Origin: Elysia crispata
Lineage: Eukaryota > Mollusca > Gastropoda > Plakobranchidae
Reading direction: 5' to 3'
Length of the DNA: 64,000 nucleotides
Assembly: GCA_033675545.1 (NCBI GenBank)
Contig: JAWDGP010005843.1
Location: 368,501 to 432,500 of the forward strand
Part shown: piece after piece, positions 1-13,660 of the stretch
Numbering within the stretch: the first letter of the stretch is position 1
Layout: every line of letters starts with the position of its first letter
Position numbers and translations under genes: made by a program
Notes under the pieces: generated by a model
The model's database searches: none
Seen by the model: the letters and a program-made list of their open reading frames with translations, nothing else
Told to the model about the DNA's origin: nothing

Positions 1-103
1 CGCCTATATCGGTCGTCATCTTCTCGCCTCATGTCCTCCCTGCAGACACAGAATTTGGTGCAGTCACTTCAAGATAATCATTTGACATTGTTGACATAAT
101 TTC

Positions 104-319
104 AAGAGGAGGAGGAGGAGGAGGAGAAGAAGAGGAAGAAGAAGAAAAAGAAGAAGAAGAAGAAGAAGAAGAAGAAGAAGAGGAGGAGGAGGAGGAGGAG
201 GAGGAGGAGGAGGAGGAGGAGGAGGAGGAGGAGGAAGAAGAAGAAGAAGAAGAAGAAGAAGAAGAAGAAGAAGAAGAAGAAGAAGAAGAAGAAGAAGAAG
301 AAGAAGAAGAAGAAGAAGA
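104..319. repeat. Compound trinucleotide microsatellite (AGG)n/(AAG)n
   Basis: About 215 bp of uninterrupted purine triplets: an AGG block, an AAG block, a second AGG block and a second AAG block. The long poly-Ser and poly-Phe open frames across it are translations of the triplet and not genes. The first 100 bases of the window hold nothing recognisable. Confidence 0.97.
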
Positions 320-490
320 TTTTAACACGGTAAAGTGAAAAAAAAACAAACAACAACATAGAAGTTATACAGCCAGACTGATGAGTAGGCAGAGAGGATG
401 GTCTTTAAGGGATAATGTTTAGAATATTATTAGTGTATGCAAGTCATCTCTTGTGAGCATTGCAGAGTGCTGCAGCAGCTTCCAACTCCT

Positions 491-1270
491 TAGGTAAACT
501 TTTACAGCAGCCCAGCTTCCTACTTTTAAGGTAAACTTTTACAGCAGCCCAGCTTTCTTCTTTTAAGGTAAACTTTTACAGCAGCCCAGCTTCCTACTCT
601 TAAGGTAAACTTTTACAGCAGCCCAGCTTCCTACTTTTAAGGTAAACTTTTACAGCAGCCCAGCTTCCTACACTTAAGGTATATTTTTTAAAGCAGCCCA
701 GCTTCCTACTTTTGTGGTATACTTTTATAGAAGCCCAGCTTCCTACTTTTATGGTAAACTTTTACAGCAGCCCAGCTTTCTTCTTTTAAGGTAAACTTTT
801 ACAGCAGCCCAGCTTCCTACTCTTTAGGTAAACTTTTAAAGCAGCCCAGCTTCTTACTTTTAAGGTAAACTCTTACAGCAGCCCAGCTTCCTACTCTTAA
901 GGTAAACTCTTACAGCAGCCCAGCTTTCTACTCTTAAGGTAAACTTTTACAGCAGCCCAGCTTCTTACTTTTAAGGTAAACTCTTACAGTTGCCCAGCTT
1001 CCTACTCATAAGGTAAACTCTTACATCAGACCAGCTTCCTTCCCTTAAAGTAAACTCTACAGCAGCCCAACTTTCTACTACAGCTAAGGTAAACTCTTAC
1101 ATCAGACCAGCTTCCTACTCTTAAGGTTAACTCTACAGCAGCTCAGCTTTCTACTACAGCTAAGGTAAACTTTTACAATAGCCCAGGTTTCTATTACTGA
1201 GGGAAACTCTTACAGCAGCTCAGCTTTCTATTACTAAGGTAAACTTTTACAGCAGTCTAACGTTCTACTT
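491..1270. repeat. Minisatellite, 37-bp unit, about 21 copies
   Basis: Tandem copies of a unit containing GGTAAACTTTTACAGCAGCC and CAGCTTCCTACT; the first two copies are exactly 37 bp apart. Copies are homogeneous to about 950 and become more diverged and length-variable toward 1270, as expected for an array that expands at one end. Not coding. Confidence 0.95.
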
Positions 1271-1557
1271 CTAGCGTTGACTGTGCTACGCATTCTTAAC
1301 TTCCAGTCAACGACAAACGGTGTTTATACATGTTATTGTTGGTGGATGAAGACCTTAAGTCTCCACAATTCTGCTTTGTTTGCAAAGACTGTCCAGCATC
1401 GACTGCAGCCTGCCTACTGACGGATTAGTTGTAAAAATAATAGGAAAATAGCGACAACTCGATTGAAAAACAAATTCAACAAAAATATAATAATAGCCTA
1501 GAACAGCAGAAATTCCAGAGCTTGGAGGGTGGATAAAGAAAATCGATTTTAACGGCC
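1271..1557. other. Unique spacer, nothing recognised
   Basis: Non-repetitive AT-rich sequence between two tandem arrays. A minus-strand 90-codon frame runs through it into the next repeat, but it has no recognisable motif or convincing splice context. Confidence 0.6.
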
Positions 1558-1850
1558 TTAAGTGTCTATGAGGGAGTTTAAAGCTTGATGTTAGATAAAA
1601 ATAGGCAGTAAACGAGCACCTCGACATGTCTTGTTTTTAGTGACTATGAGGGAGTTCAAAGCTTGATGTTAGATAAAAATAGGCAGTAAACGAGCACCTC
1701 GCCATGTCTTGTTTTTAGTGACTATGAGGGAGTTCAAAGCTTGATGATAGATACAAATAGACAGTAAACGAGCACGCCCCGTCTTGTCTTGTTTTAAGTG
1801 TCTACGAGGGAGCTCAAAGCTTGATGCTAGAAACAAATAGACAGCTAACG
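1558..1850. repeat. Tandem repeat, 78-80 bp unit, about 3.5 copies
   Basis: Repeated TATGAGGGAGTTCAAAGCTT followed by GATGTTAGATAAAAATAGGC and a CGAGCACCTCG segment. Copies start near 1563, 1641, 1719 and 1799. The last copy runs into unique sequence. Confidence 0.9.
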
Positions 1851-1877
1851 ACCTCCCTCGTGTTTGATCTTCCTTAC

Positions 1878-1998
1878 CATCGCCTGTATTGCCAGTGTCG
1901 GTTGGTGTACAGGTACATTTCTCCCCCAGTAAAGACAGGTGACCTCATACAAGCGTTAATAAGATCCGGCAACCGGCGGCTGCGGCTCTCAGCTTTCA
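1878..1998 (-). CDS. Exon-like open stretch with a strong donor (speculative)
   Basis: Read on the minus strand, this stretch is open and protein-like, including the peptide RRLPDLINACMRSPVFTGGE and then MYLYTNRHWQYRR. It ends at a good donor, GATG|GTAAGGA, with the GT at 1877-1876. No convincing acceptor was found: an in-frame TGA lies upstream, so the stretch would need a start codon or an acceptor inside the GC-rich part. The opposite strand is also open across the same bases, and that reading is about as protein-like, so chance is a serious possibility. I recognise no family. Phase at the donor is 2. Confidence 0.18.
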
Positions 1999-2156
1999 CC
2001 GATCAATACTGAACACAACAATACATCAACTCTCTTCAACCATCGGGCGAGCTGGAGTCTGTCCACAGTCGGGCACGGTAACATCAAACAGGTCATAATT
2101 GAGGTTCACAATAATGTTTGATGATTTAATCTTATAACTCGTAGCAATCAAACTGG

Positions 2157-3046
2157 ATGAAGGATTGACTAATCAGCCATTATTCACTCTTGCCAACTAC
2201 TGCCTTGTTCATACACTAAACAGGTCTCTAAGTTGAATAATCAGTCATTATTCACACTTGCCAACTACTGCCTTGATCATACACTAAACAAGTCTCTAAG
2301 TTGAATAATCAGTCATTATTCACACTTGCCATCTACTGCCTTGTTCCTACACTAGATAGATATATGTCTCGAAGTTGGTTAATCAGTCACTATTCACACT
2401 TGCTACCTACTGCCTTGTTCCTTCACTATATGGGTCTCTAAGTTGAATAATCAGTCATTATTCACACTTGCCATTTTACTGCCTTGTTCATACACTAAAC
2501 AGGTCTTTAAAATGAATAATCAGTAATTATTCACACTTGCCACCTACTGCCTTGTTCATACACTAAACAGGTCTCTAAGTTGAATAATCAGTCATTATTC
2601 ACACTTGCCACCTACTGCCTTGATCATACACTAAACAAGTCTCTAAGTTGAATAATCAGTCATTATTCACACTTGCCATCTACTGCCTTGTTCCTACACT
2701 AGATAGATATATGTCTCGAAGTTGGTTAATCAGTCACTATTCACACTTGCTACCTACTGCCTTGTTCCTTCACTATATGGGTCTCTAAGTTGATTAATCA
2801 GTCATTCTTCACACTTGCCAACATACACTAAACGGATCTTTAAGTTGGTTAATCAGTCATTATTCACACTTGCTACCTACTGCCTTTTTTCTACACTGTA
2901 TAGGTCTCTAAGTTGATTAATCAGTCATTATTTACACTTACTACCTACTGCCTTGTTCTTACACTAGATCGATATAGGTCTCTAAGTTGATTAATCAGCC
3001 ATTATTCACACTTGCCAACTACTGCCTTGTGCATACACTAAAACTA
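2157..3046. repeat. Minisatellite, 68-bp unit, about 13 copies
   Basis: Unit contains TCTCTAAGTTGAATAATCAG, TTATTCACACTTGCC and CTACTGCCTTG. A multi-copy block at 2221-2455 recurs at 2568-2802 (offset 347 bp) with only a few substitutions, so the array grew partly by duplicating several units at once. Confidence 0.95.
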
Positions 3047-3380
3047 CATAGGTGTCTGTGTCCTGGCTGTGTGGATCTAGAAATCCTCAACACGACACGC
3101 TCTCGAAAAACATCAGCACAGACGTGATGCCTGGAAAGCTGTCGCAATGAACATTTTTTTAAATCGTCTTTACTACCCACCCTGAGACATAGTGACCGCG
3201 ACAATTGCTTTTAAGGAACGATAACACTCGCGCACTAAATCGCATACGAAGCTTATTAGTGAGAAGAGCTTCGAAGTTCTAGCATCGCATGGAAATTAAA
3301 CTCGGAATTTTATGGCTGTCGGAGGCCCAATAAACACTAGAAGATAAAACATTGCTTGAGATTGCTTGAGACAGTTGGGG
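3047..3380. other. Unique spacer, nothing recognised
   Basis: Single-copy sequence with no motif, RNA gene or supported exon. A G-run leads into the following GA tract. Confidence 0.6.
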
Positions 3381-3385
3381 GGGGG

Positions 3386-3464
<79 letters not shown>
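3381..3464. repeat. (GA)n microsatellite
   Basis: About 76 bp of pure GA dinucleotide preceded by a G9-10 run. Purine-rich on the plus strand. Confidence 0.98.
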
Positions 3465-3467
<3 letters not shown>

Positions 3468-4014
3468 CACGTGAGGGTATCAAACGTCATTTTTGATTAG
3501 CGTTAACAACCCCACACTCAGTTTATCGGTTGAGGTTGAAAACGTCACGGGATTTACACAGGCATCGCGTGATATCAAGACATTCACGTTTATTTTGAAG
3601 TTATCGATCGAACTCAAGGGCGACTTAGTAATGGATTTCATTTTTTTTTACTTCCGCTGATCAACATCATGAGATGGAAAATATTTCAGTCCCATTTCAA
3701 ATTAGCACTTCATTGAGAACTATCGAATTAACGACGAAGAGAAGATTTAATAAAATTATTCACCTCAAGTCAAGTCAATCTCTGAATCAGTGTTGGTTCC
3801 ACCAAGATGTTAGTAACAAAATAAGATTCACCGCTGAAACTGACGCTAACAGTATCTTCCAGCTAAAACTACGACTTTTCCCAGTTTATCCTAAGATCCT
3901 AAATATCCTTTTTAACGCCCATTATTAAGGATAACTATATTAATTCGACAAAGAAAGAACCTAAAGGTGCACTACCCTACCGCAGCTCATAGCTGCTCAT
4001 TTATTTGTACCTTA

Positions 4015-4016
<2 letters not shown>
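3465..4016. other. AT-rich unique region with an 84-codon frame (3674-3928, +)
   Basis: Mostly single-copy. The plus-strand frame at 3674-3928 has no signal peptide, domain or low-complexity bias, and no acceptor or donor I would trust, so I treat it as chance. Confidence 0.4.
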
Positions 4017-4097
<81 letters not shown>

Positions 4098-4098
4098 T
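4017..4098. repeat. (AAT)n microsatellite
   Basis: About 80 bp of perfect AAT triplets. Confidence 0.98.
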
Positions 4099-4237
4099 GA
4101 AAATACTAAAATTGAGTGTTTAAACGGATCCACAATTAGCAGAGCGTACAAAATTAACTAATTCTTCTTCTTCATTAACTGCAGTATCGCCAAGGCCCCG
4201 ATCAGTACACTAAAGCACAGCACGGACAAAGTGCCCC

Positions 4238-4255
4238 TGTATATATATATATATA

Positions 4256-4309
<54 letters not shown>

Positions 4310-4310
4310 C

Positions 4311-4369
<59 letters not shown>

Positions 4370-4372
4370 TTA
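4238..4372. repeat. (AT)n/(ACAT)n/(AC)n compound microsatellite
   Basis: Two AT blocks separated by ACATACATACAT, ending in a short AC run. Able to form cruciform or hairpin structures. Confidence 0.97.
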
Positions 4373-4860
4373 TTTTTCCAAACGTGACACAATCCGTCTA
4401 AACAGATGCCAGGCGCTCTTTCATAAAATCTCTGATGTGTAGATTCGCATCAAAAGGATGTCCTACGTTTAGTGTTCTCCTTGACAGTGTGATAATACGT
4501 GGCCGGATCAGACACTATCCGCCTTTAACACAGGTCAATCATGTTCCATCAAACTGATGTCACAAGTTAGTGACTGGCCTCGTGTGTGTGATCCACTGTT
4601 ATAGGCCAACCAAACTGAGGTCACAAGTTTGATATGTTCAGTTTTGATTGGGCCCGTCTGTTTGATTCTACCGTTACAGGCCCACCATACTGAGGTCACA
4701 AGTTTGGTAAATTCAATCGTGACAGAACACCCCTGTGTGATCCTATACCAACCAAACTGAGGTCATAAGTTTGATAGATTCAGTTGTGACAGGACAGCCC
4801 TGTGCGACTCCCTTGATAGAGGCCCACCATGAACCATCACCAAGTTCGACAAGTTCATGC
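4373..4860. repeat. Degenerate tandem repeat, roughly 75-80 bp unit, about 4 copies
   Basis: From about 4520, copies of CCAACCAAACTGAGGTCA followed by CAAGTTTGATA and TTCAGTTGTGACAG recur. Divergence is high, so this is an older array. The first 150 bp is single-copy with nothing recognised. Confidence 0.75.
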
Positions 4861-5654
4861 GCTAAGTTAAGAGAAAATTGCGTTTAACTAACGTAAGAAA
4901 ATGCAGCGACAAAATTAAAAAAAACACAAAACAAATGTAGGATCGATTAAGAAGACGGAAAGATAAGCAAGTCATCAGAAACCCCCCCAATTCCAGTGTA
5001 GCAATGGCTTTTAAGTTGATATTTTAGATTAGTTGGATATAACATAAACATTCTGCAAATATTGCATCACCGGTCTACTTCCAAATGATTAAACAAAAAG
5101 AAAACCATATTTCTCAGAAATGCTGCGCCTTCACTTGCTCGAGAAGTCCAAACAAAATGGACATAGTAGATTAACTTATTTCTAGCTTTTCTAAGCTCTA
5201 ACCGAAACTCAGCGTGTTAAGCTATCAGCCTGGTAGGGCTACACTTGCGAAATTCACAATCTTCATCACCATAGTGCACCACTTCGATTACTGTTTGGAT
5301 GAAAACACACGGCAATAACTCCCGAGAAACAGTTGAATTGTATAAGAGAAGAAACACTCAATACAGTGGAAGTGCTCAAAATAAATCCAGTATCATGTTC
5401 GACTTCATTGCTAGATGGTCATCAACAAGTTACACCAATGCTCGACCAAGATTGCTAGATTGTCATCACCGAGTTACATACAGGTCCAAGTGAGATCCTT
5501 GTGATCTACCGAGCGATTCGAAACTGTCTCCCAATGCGTACAGCCTAAAGGGCAAATTATAGGGTCTGCGGCTCTAGCGAGGAGAAGACACGGTCACAGA
5601 GGAAAGGGAAAAAAAACAACAGCGAGGGAATGGAGTACAGAGAGGACACGCAAT
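4861..5654. other. Unique region, no gene recognised
   Basis: AT-rich single-copy sequence. A roughly 57-bp segment around 5408-5477 (GCTAGATGGTCATCA and related) is duplicated once. The 64-codon plus-strand frame at 5299-5493 spans this duplication and has no recognisable feature. Confidence 0.5.
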
Positions 5655-5890
<236 letters not shown>

Positions 5891-6689
5891 GGATAGAGGG
5901 AGGAGTGGAAGTGGAATTCGACAAGTTAAAGGGAAAAAAAAAGGGGGGGGGAATAACCTAGAACGAGCAAGGGACAAGGTACAGTGTGTAAGCAGTTTAC
6001 GAACCTCCACCAAGACCGACACAATTTGCACGAAACAATGAAGCCCAGAGGTATATCACTTTCTTACCCGGCCACATTAGCATACACACACACACACACG
6101 GGACGTGACATCGACACAGCAGGCGCACTCTCTACAGCTTCATCGATCCCGTCAGGCTAAAACTCCTTCGTGATGAGAAAAAAAGTAAATATAATGCTAC
6201 TCTTCCTCCTCCTCCCCGCCCACCGAAATAAAAATAACACAAAAAAATACTTTCACCCTCCCTGTGTTTTCCCCTCATTAACCTTCGGTTCATTAAAGGT
6301 ACACTTCTCTCTCCCCCCCCCCCCACCCCCTCTCCAAAAAAATATATATATAAAAATAAAAAAAAATACACACACGTACACATATTACTTCATGTCACCT
6401 CCACATACCGACATACACACAGAACTCGCTTCTGGGCAGGTTACGTTCACTCGTTCTCCAACACCACAAATTAGTGTCAACCTACAGTGCAGAGCAGAAA
6501 ATACTGCGTGTCTAGCGCACCACGCATTACCGACATAACCGCAGCAACTACACGTCGAGTGGTGGCATGTTGGCTCCTTCGAATTAAATGACCGAAAATT
6601 ACCATTAAAGCTTCCGATTGTTTATTTCCGATAATCATTAAGAAAATATTTGATTTTTTTTACACTGCCTAAAATCATTTTACCGAGTC
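5891..6689. other. Unique region with short homopolymer and CA runs
   Basis: Contains a G9 run near 5944, a short CA run near 6085, a C-rich run near 6315 and A-rich stretches. Neither the 122-codon plus-strand frame (6170-6538) nor the minus-strand frame shows a domain; both cross low-complexity sequence. Confidence 0.5.
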
Positions 6690-7630
6690 GTTCCAATCAG
6701 GCGACGTAGAAAGAGACCAAAAGACGAGTACAGTAAGTGATGCAGAAAGCAGGAGAAAAGACGAGTAAAGTAAGTGATGCAGAAAGGAGGAGAAAAGACG
6801 AGTACAGTAAGTGATGCAGAAAGGAGGAGAAAAGACGAGTACAGTAAGTGATGCAGAAAGGAGGAGAAAAGACGAGTGGAGTAAGCGTCGGGGAAAGGAG
6901 GAGAAAAGACGAGTAAAGTTAGCGACGCAGAATGGAGGAGAAAAAAAACGAATTTAGTAAGTGTTGCAGAAAAGAGGAGAAAAGACGAGTAAAGTAAGTG
7001 TTGCAGAAAGGAGGAGAAAAAAACGAGCGAAGTAAGTGATTCAGAAAGGAGGAGAAAAGACGAGTAAAGTAAGTGATGCAGAAAGGAGGAGAAAAGACGA
7101 GTAAAGTAAGTGATGCAGAAAGGAGGAGAAAAGACGAGTAAAGTAAGTGATGCAGAAAGGAGGAAAAAGACGAGTAAAGTAAGTGATGCAGAAAGGAGGA
7201 AAAAGACGAGTAAAGTAAGCGGCCAAGAAAGGAGGAGAAAAAACAAGTACAATAAGAGACGCAAAAAAGAGGAGAAAAGACGAGTAAAGTAAGCGACGCA
7301 GTAAGAGTGAGAAAAGACGAGTACAGTAAGCAATGCAGAAAGAGTGAGAAAAGACGAGTACAGGAAGCAATGCAGAAAGAGTGAGAAAAGACGAGTACAG
7401 GAAGCAATGCAGAAAGAGTGAGAAAAGACGAGTACAGTAAGCAATGCAGAAAGAGTGAGAAAAGACGAGTACAGTAAGCAATGCAGAAAGAGTGAGAAAA
7501 GACGAGTACAGTAAGCAATGCAGAAAGAGTGAGAAAAGACGAGTACAGTAAGCAATGCAGAAAGAGTGAGAAAAGACGAGTACAGTAAGCAATGCAGAAA
7601 GAGTGAGAAAAGACGAGTACAGTAAGCAGT
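6690..7630. repeat. Minisatellite, about 37-bp unit, about 25 copies, two subfamilies
   Basis: Unit contains GGAGGAGAAAAGACGAGTA and AAGTAAGTGATGCAGAAA. Copies before about 7290 are the GGAGG type; copies from 7300 on are a very homogeneous GAGTGAGAAAAGACGAGTAC type. Because 37 is not a multiple of 3, all three frames cycle through the unit. That produces the long Leu/Phe/Ser-rich minus-strand frames, which are not genes. Confidence 0.96.
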
Positions 7631-8140
7631 TGAATGGGTTAACGATACCAGGATGCTACGCAGGTGTTGGACGAGAAAGAAGCAGGACTTGTAGGTCAGA
7701 TACAGCCAAACTGCAATTTCTCTGCCTACTAACTTTAGTCGCACAAGACGCAGATCTATTGAACGTACTGGCTTGTTAAGACAGTCGGTGCAGGTCCTCG
7801 CACTTCCACCATCGCAAACCAAACACTGAAACAACAGGGGACATTCTCGGCGCAGCTGCTGCTCCTCCCTGTCAAACTTCACGAGATTGACACAATAAAC
7901 AAAGGGAAGGCAGCAGACAATAGACAGCAGGCAGCTGACAGCAAGCTGACATGACCGGCTGCTGTCAGGACCAAAACAAATTACACACAGAAGAGTTGAA
8001 TGTGAATTTCTTGATGAATGGTCATACGATGTCACCCAAAACCGGCGCATGAGCAGAGTAAAGTGTTTAGTGTTTAAGTCTATGACATGAATTGGGGACC
8101 TTTTTTAATCTTCTCCACCTTCTCTTATCAAGTCATAACT
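7631..8140 (-). other. Unique region with a cysteine-pair peptide frame, no gene assigned
   Basis: The minus-strand frame just upstream of the 37-bp array encodes ECPLLFQCLVCDGGSA followed by RTCTDCLNKP, giving paired cysteines reminiscent of a small zinc site. Possible acceptor-like CAG ends and a GTACGT donor-like sequence exist nearby, but none is strong. I do not call a gene here. Confidence 0.15.
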
Positions 8141-8578
<438 letters not shown>

Positions 8579-8879
8579 ATACATAGGGGGTAGGGAAAGA
8601 ATAATTTCATCAAAAAGAAAGGGAGAAATGAAAATGGATAAGCTAATGGGAAACAGACCAACGGTTTGAGACCTTGTCTTTTCACCCTCCCTTCGTTTCG
8701 CTGTATGAAATTCTTTAAAAACCTGACCTAATGCGCCTCAGTTAGCCACAAGATTCTCCTTTTTGTAAACTGTTATAATTATAATTCTTACCAATCTAGA
8801 CGTAATGCAATTAGCGCCTTGCGGTTAGCTTAGAGCACTGGTACGTTATGCAATTATCCTTAAGTCAAGACACTTTGTG

Positions 8880-9835
8880 CTATATGATTAACTCAGAGCA
8901 CAGTTACGATATAAAATTATTCTCTCATTCAGTGAAGACACTGTGTAATATGATTAGCTCAGAGGACTGGTACGTTAAATATCCACAAAATCAGTGAAGA
9001 CACTGTGTGATATGATTAGCTCAGAGGACTGGTATGTTAAATATCCACATATTCAGTGAAGACACTGTGTGATATGATTAGCTCAGAGGACTGGTATGTT
9101 GAATATCCACATATTCAGTGAAGACACTGTGTGATATGATTAGCCCAGAGGACTGGTACGTTAAATATCCACATATTCAGGGAAGACACTGTGTGATATG
9201 ATTAGCCCAGAGGACTGGTTCGTTAAATATCCACAAAATCAGTGAAGACACTGTGTGATATGATTAGCTCAGAGGACTGGTACGTTAAATATCCACAAAA
9301 TCAGTGAAGACACTGTGTGATATGATTAGCCCAGAGGACTGGTACGTTAAATATCCACAAAAGCAGTGAAGACACTGTGTGATATAATTAGCTCAGAGGA
9401 CTGGTATGTTAAATATCCACATATTCAGTGAAGACACTGTGTGATATGATTAGCCCAGAGGACTGGTACGTTAAATATCCACATATTCAGTGAAGACACT
9501 GTGTGATATGATTAGCCCAGAGGACTGGTTCGTTAAATATCCACAAAATCAGTGAAGACACTGTGTGATATGATTAGCTCAGAGGACTGGTACGTTAAAT
9601 ATCCACATATTCAGTGAAGACACTGTGTGATATGATTAGCTCAGAGGACTGGTACGTTAAATATCCACAAAATCAGTGAAGACACTGTGTGATATGATTA
9701 GCTCAGAGGACTGGTATGTTAAATATCCACATATTCAGTAAAGACACTGTGTGATATGATTAGCCCAGAGGACTGGTTCGTTAAATATCCACATATTCAG
9801 TGAAGAGACTGTGTTATATTACTAGCTGAGAGCAT
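8880..9835. repeat. Minisatellite, 62-bp unit, about 15 copies
   Basis: Unit contains CAGTGAAGACACTGTGTGAT, GATTAGCTCAGAGGACTGG and TTAAATATCCACA. Spacing is exactly 62 bp (for example 8991 to 9053). Sites that vary between copies (TCAGAGG or CCCAGAGG; CACAAAA or CACATAT) form mixed combinations, suggesting gene conversion or unequal exchange. The 300 bp before it is unique, with a few diverged copies from about 8815. Confidence 0.96.
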
Positions 9836-10987
9836 TAGTACGTTAGGCATCGCTCACTGTCTGTCCAACTCCGTTCATCAGAACAAAAAGTAAACGTGTT
9901 TACTTCTAGCTGGATCAAGACAGTGTTCATCGATGAATGAAGGACGATAAAAAATGACGTTCCCTACCTGTTTATCCCATCTAGGATGACATGAAAATGA
10001 ATGGGAATATCAATATGTCATGAGCGGTGAAGCTGCATGCAATCGCCGCCTTAGATCATCGCCTATGCTAAAAAAAATAATAATATTAAAACCTTCACCA
10101 TTCTGCCTAGCACCTTTCACTTATTTAAAAAATCATGCGAATTTTATATCCTGCAGATGTAACGATCTCGGACAATTTCACATCTCTGTACATCAGTTTT
10201 AAAAAGAAAAAAACGTGCCTGACAGAAGCAAGATATAAAAATTTACATTACGAAAAAAAAAATAGGACTATTGATTCGGCGTCTAGGCTTTAATCCCACA
10301 CACCGAACTAGATGTAAAGGGTGTGAAAATGTGTCACATAAACAAGACTTGTCAACAAACGGGATTTACTTCTTCTGGTGGGTTGAATATTTCGGGAAAG
10401 TCCGCTTAAAGCGTGTATCCCTGCTCCGAGTCACGGCGCTTGACCAGGCGTGCCTAAACGAACTTGACCAGGCGTTTCATGTACGGACAGTCGGACACCC
10501 ATGGCACAAACAGTTTGGCTAGAATAAACATGGTGTGGGGCCAAGTCAGCATTAGAATGAAGAACATGGAGGATTTTGATGGAGTTCGGAAGATACTCAA
10601 GAACCAAAATAAAATAAATCACACGCAATACATCGCGGACAGCAGAAATCTTCAAAAAAAAAAAAAATAAACTCAATAAAGCCTCGAATTCTGTTGGGTG
10701 TGGCTGACTCTGACGGGAACCAGTCAGGACAACCGGATTTTAGGCAATTTCTTTGAAATTTTTGTTTTCTACTATTTCTAATATTTCAATTGCCTGACCC
10801 TCCGATTCTAAAGGTCATGCCAATGTTTTTTTTTTGGTTTTAAAGGAATTTAAAATTTAAATTCTAAAACTTTGATTCATCGAGTTGGGAGGGGGGGAGA
10901 GTTAAAGTTTCAAATTTAACATTGATATCGCTGCTGCTCCTATTGCCAAGGACCAGCTCCATAGTCCTAGAAACACCCCAACATAAT
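9836..10987. other. Unique region, no gene recognised
   Basis: AT-rich single-copy sequence with short A runs. Frames of 60-83 codons on both strands (10020-10676) overlap one another and show no domain or splice support. Confidence 0.5.
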
Positions 10988-11110
10988 TATTCAAATTGGA
11001 GAAACCTGCTAAAGGAAATAGTGTAAACTATACCTTGGTCTTCAAACCTAAATAAAATATTCCCTTATATCGTATGTTTAGTTTGGCTCTGTTGGAATGG
11101 CAATAAAAAA
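10988..11110 (+). repeat. Dispersed repeat, copy A (about 120 bp)
   Basis: Matches 14041-14160 in the same orientation over its whole length: ATTCAAATTGGAGAAACC, then a CTACCTTGG-like block, a CTAAATAAAATATT block, GTATGTTTA, and TTTGGCTCTGTTGGAA ending at a GGCAATAAA tail. Likely two copies of a short non-autonomous element whose 3' end is the AATAAA-containing tail. The class is not determined. Confidence 0.7.
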
Positions 11111-11238
11111 GTTGGCCCTCCAACCCATAATTTATGGTTTACTCAACAGCAAATAATCTGCAAGGCACGTAGCCTCAATCAATGATGTCTCAGCAGATTT
11201 CAGGGAAGTTCCATGTGGTTCACGGAATGCTGCTACTT

Positions 11239-11652
<414 letters not shown>

Positions 11653-11681
11653 TCTATATTTTGTGTGATCGTATTTGCCAA

Positions 11682-12048
11682 CATTGAACACTGCTTGGCT
11701 TCTCATACAAGGACCATGTCACCAACAATGAAGTCCGCAGAAAGGTCGCTCAAAAAGTGAGTCACTATGAAGATCTTGACCACGGTTAAAAAGAGGAAAG
11801 TCAGATGGTATGGACACGTAACACGCTCAGAAGGACTTACAAAGACAATCCTGCAAGGAACAGTACAGGGGAAGAGAGGACAGGGCAGACAGAAGAAGAG
11901 TTGGGCCGATAACATCCTTGAATGTACAGGGAAAAGCTTCGCTGTCACTCAGGCAATCGTCCACAACTACACCAGGTGGAGCCAGCTGGTCCATCGTCCA
12001 TCCACCATGAAGCGCCGCTGCGACCCTGGCGGGTTACGGGACCAGTAA
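11682..12048 (+). pseudogene. 3' end of a non-LTR retrotransposon ORF2 (LINE reverse transcriptase tail), frameshifted
   Basis: Two adjoining frames give the C-terminal tail seen in many invertebrate endonuclease/reverse-transcriptase LINE proteins. The first frame (from about 11682) reads FSYKDHVTNNEVRRKVAQ and then SHYEDL. A frameshift near 11780 moves to the frame reading TTVKKRKVRWYGHVTRSEGL, then TKTILQGTVQGKRGQGRQKK and SWADNI, ending at TAA 12046-12048. RWYGHV and KTILQGTV are the hallmark blocks. The endonuclease and the reverse transcriptase core are absent, so this is a 5'-truncated dead copy, as is usual for LINEs. Its 5' edge lies directly against the 410-bp GA tract, which may have expanded at or replaced the insertion boundary. 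The clade (RTE-, CR1- or Jockey-like) cannot be settled from the tail. Confidence 0.82.
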
Positions 12049-12872
12049 CAGTAACAGAACACTGTTACTAACAAGCCTCACATCGTTCTTTTGTTTTATT
12101 TAAAACGACACGAATTTAGCCACCCATTCGACCCCGCCCCCACGCACACAATGGGCCGTGCCAAGCTCTCAGACAATAGAAAGCATTTCCAGTGCCCCTT
12201 TACTATTACTAGTATTAGTATTACTGAAGAAAATGTTAGTTTTCCTTCCTTGAGATTTCATGAGTTCACTCATTAAAATTATATTATCATAAACACACAA
12301 ACAAAATTACATGTATAACTTCATTTTTCGTAATTGCATCACGGCACCCGCTTTTTCAACAAGCCCTACAGTTAATCATGATGCACATTCCGTCAACTGA
12401 ATCTACTCGGCAAGGGAAAATTCTAACCAATGGTCACTGTGCTCTGACCAGACACGGGCGACTGACCCCGAGCACTAACAATCGAATAATCCGATCTCAA
12501 GAAAATACAGCAAACCAGGGCGAGAAGATCCAGTAAGTGCTGCGCTCAGCACGATGGAAAAGAAATTAAAGATGATCCGATGATTTTTCTTTTCAGTCAG
12601 TCTCGTCGTCAGAAAGCGAAAAAAAGGGGGGGTTGGTGTAGATGGGCCTATAACTTATCTGTCTGATACATTTCAGCAGTACGTTTGGCCACCAAATACG
12701 TGGAAATCGTTAACACGCGCACGGCGTATCTGTAACAAGGAATGTTTAAAATCGCTATGCCCTTAACAGTTACCATGGCAATATGATAATCATCCGAACT
12801 ACAACAGGCAAGAACATGAGCTACTGGAATAGTCTGAGATTATCTGGGTTTGCTGATGGATCATCTGAACTT
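12049..12872. other. Unique region, no gene recognised
   Basis: Single-copy sequence. Short frames (for example 12091-12276) lack motifs. The first bases hold TAACAGTAACAGAACACTG and may be the 3' untranslated tail of the LINE copy. Confidence 0.5.

Positions 12873-13660
<788 letters not shown>

Noticed and set aside
480..1270. CRISPR-like array (regular 37-bp repeats)
   Set aside because: The repeats are contiguous with no unique spacers, and the context is eukaryotic; ordinary minisatellite.
6680..8050. A 456-codon minus-strand frame, the longest in the window
   Set aside because: Most of it is the 37-bp minisatellite read through all three frames in turn. Only the first 130 codons are unique, and these lack a supported start or domain.
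8880..9835. Tandem tRNA or small RNA genes in the 62-bp array
   Set aside because: GATTAGCTCAGAGGACTGG looks a little like a tRNA D-arm or A box, but there is no B box or stem structure within 62 bp.
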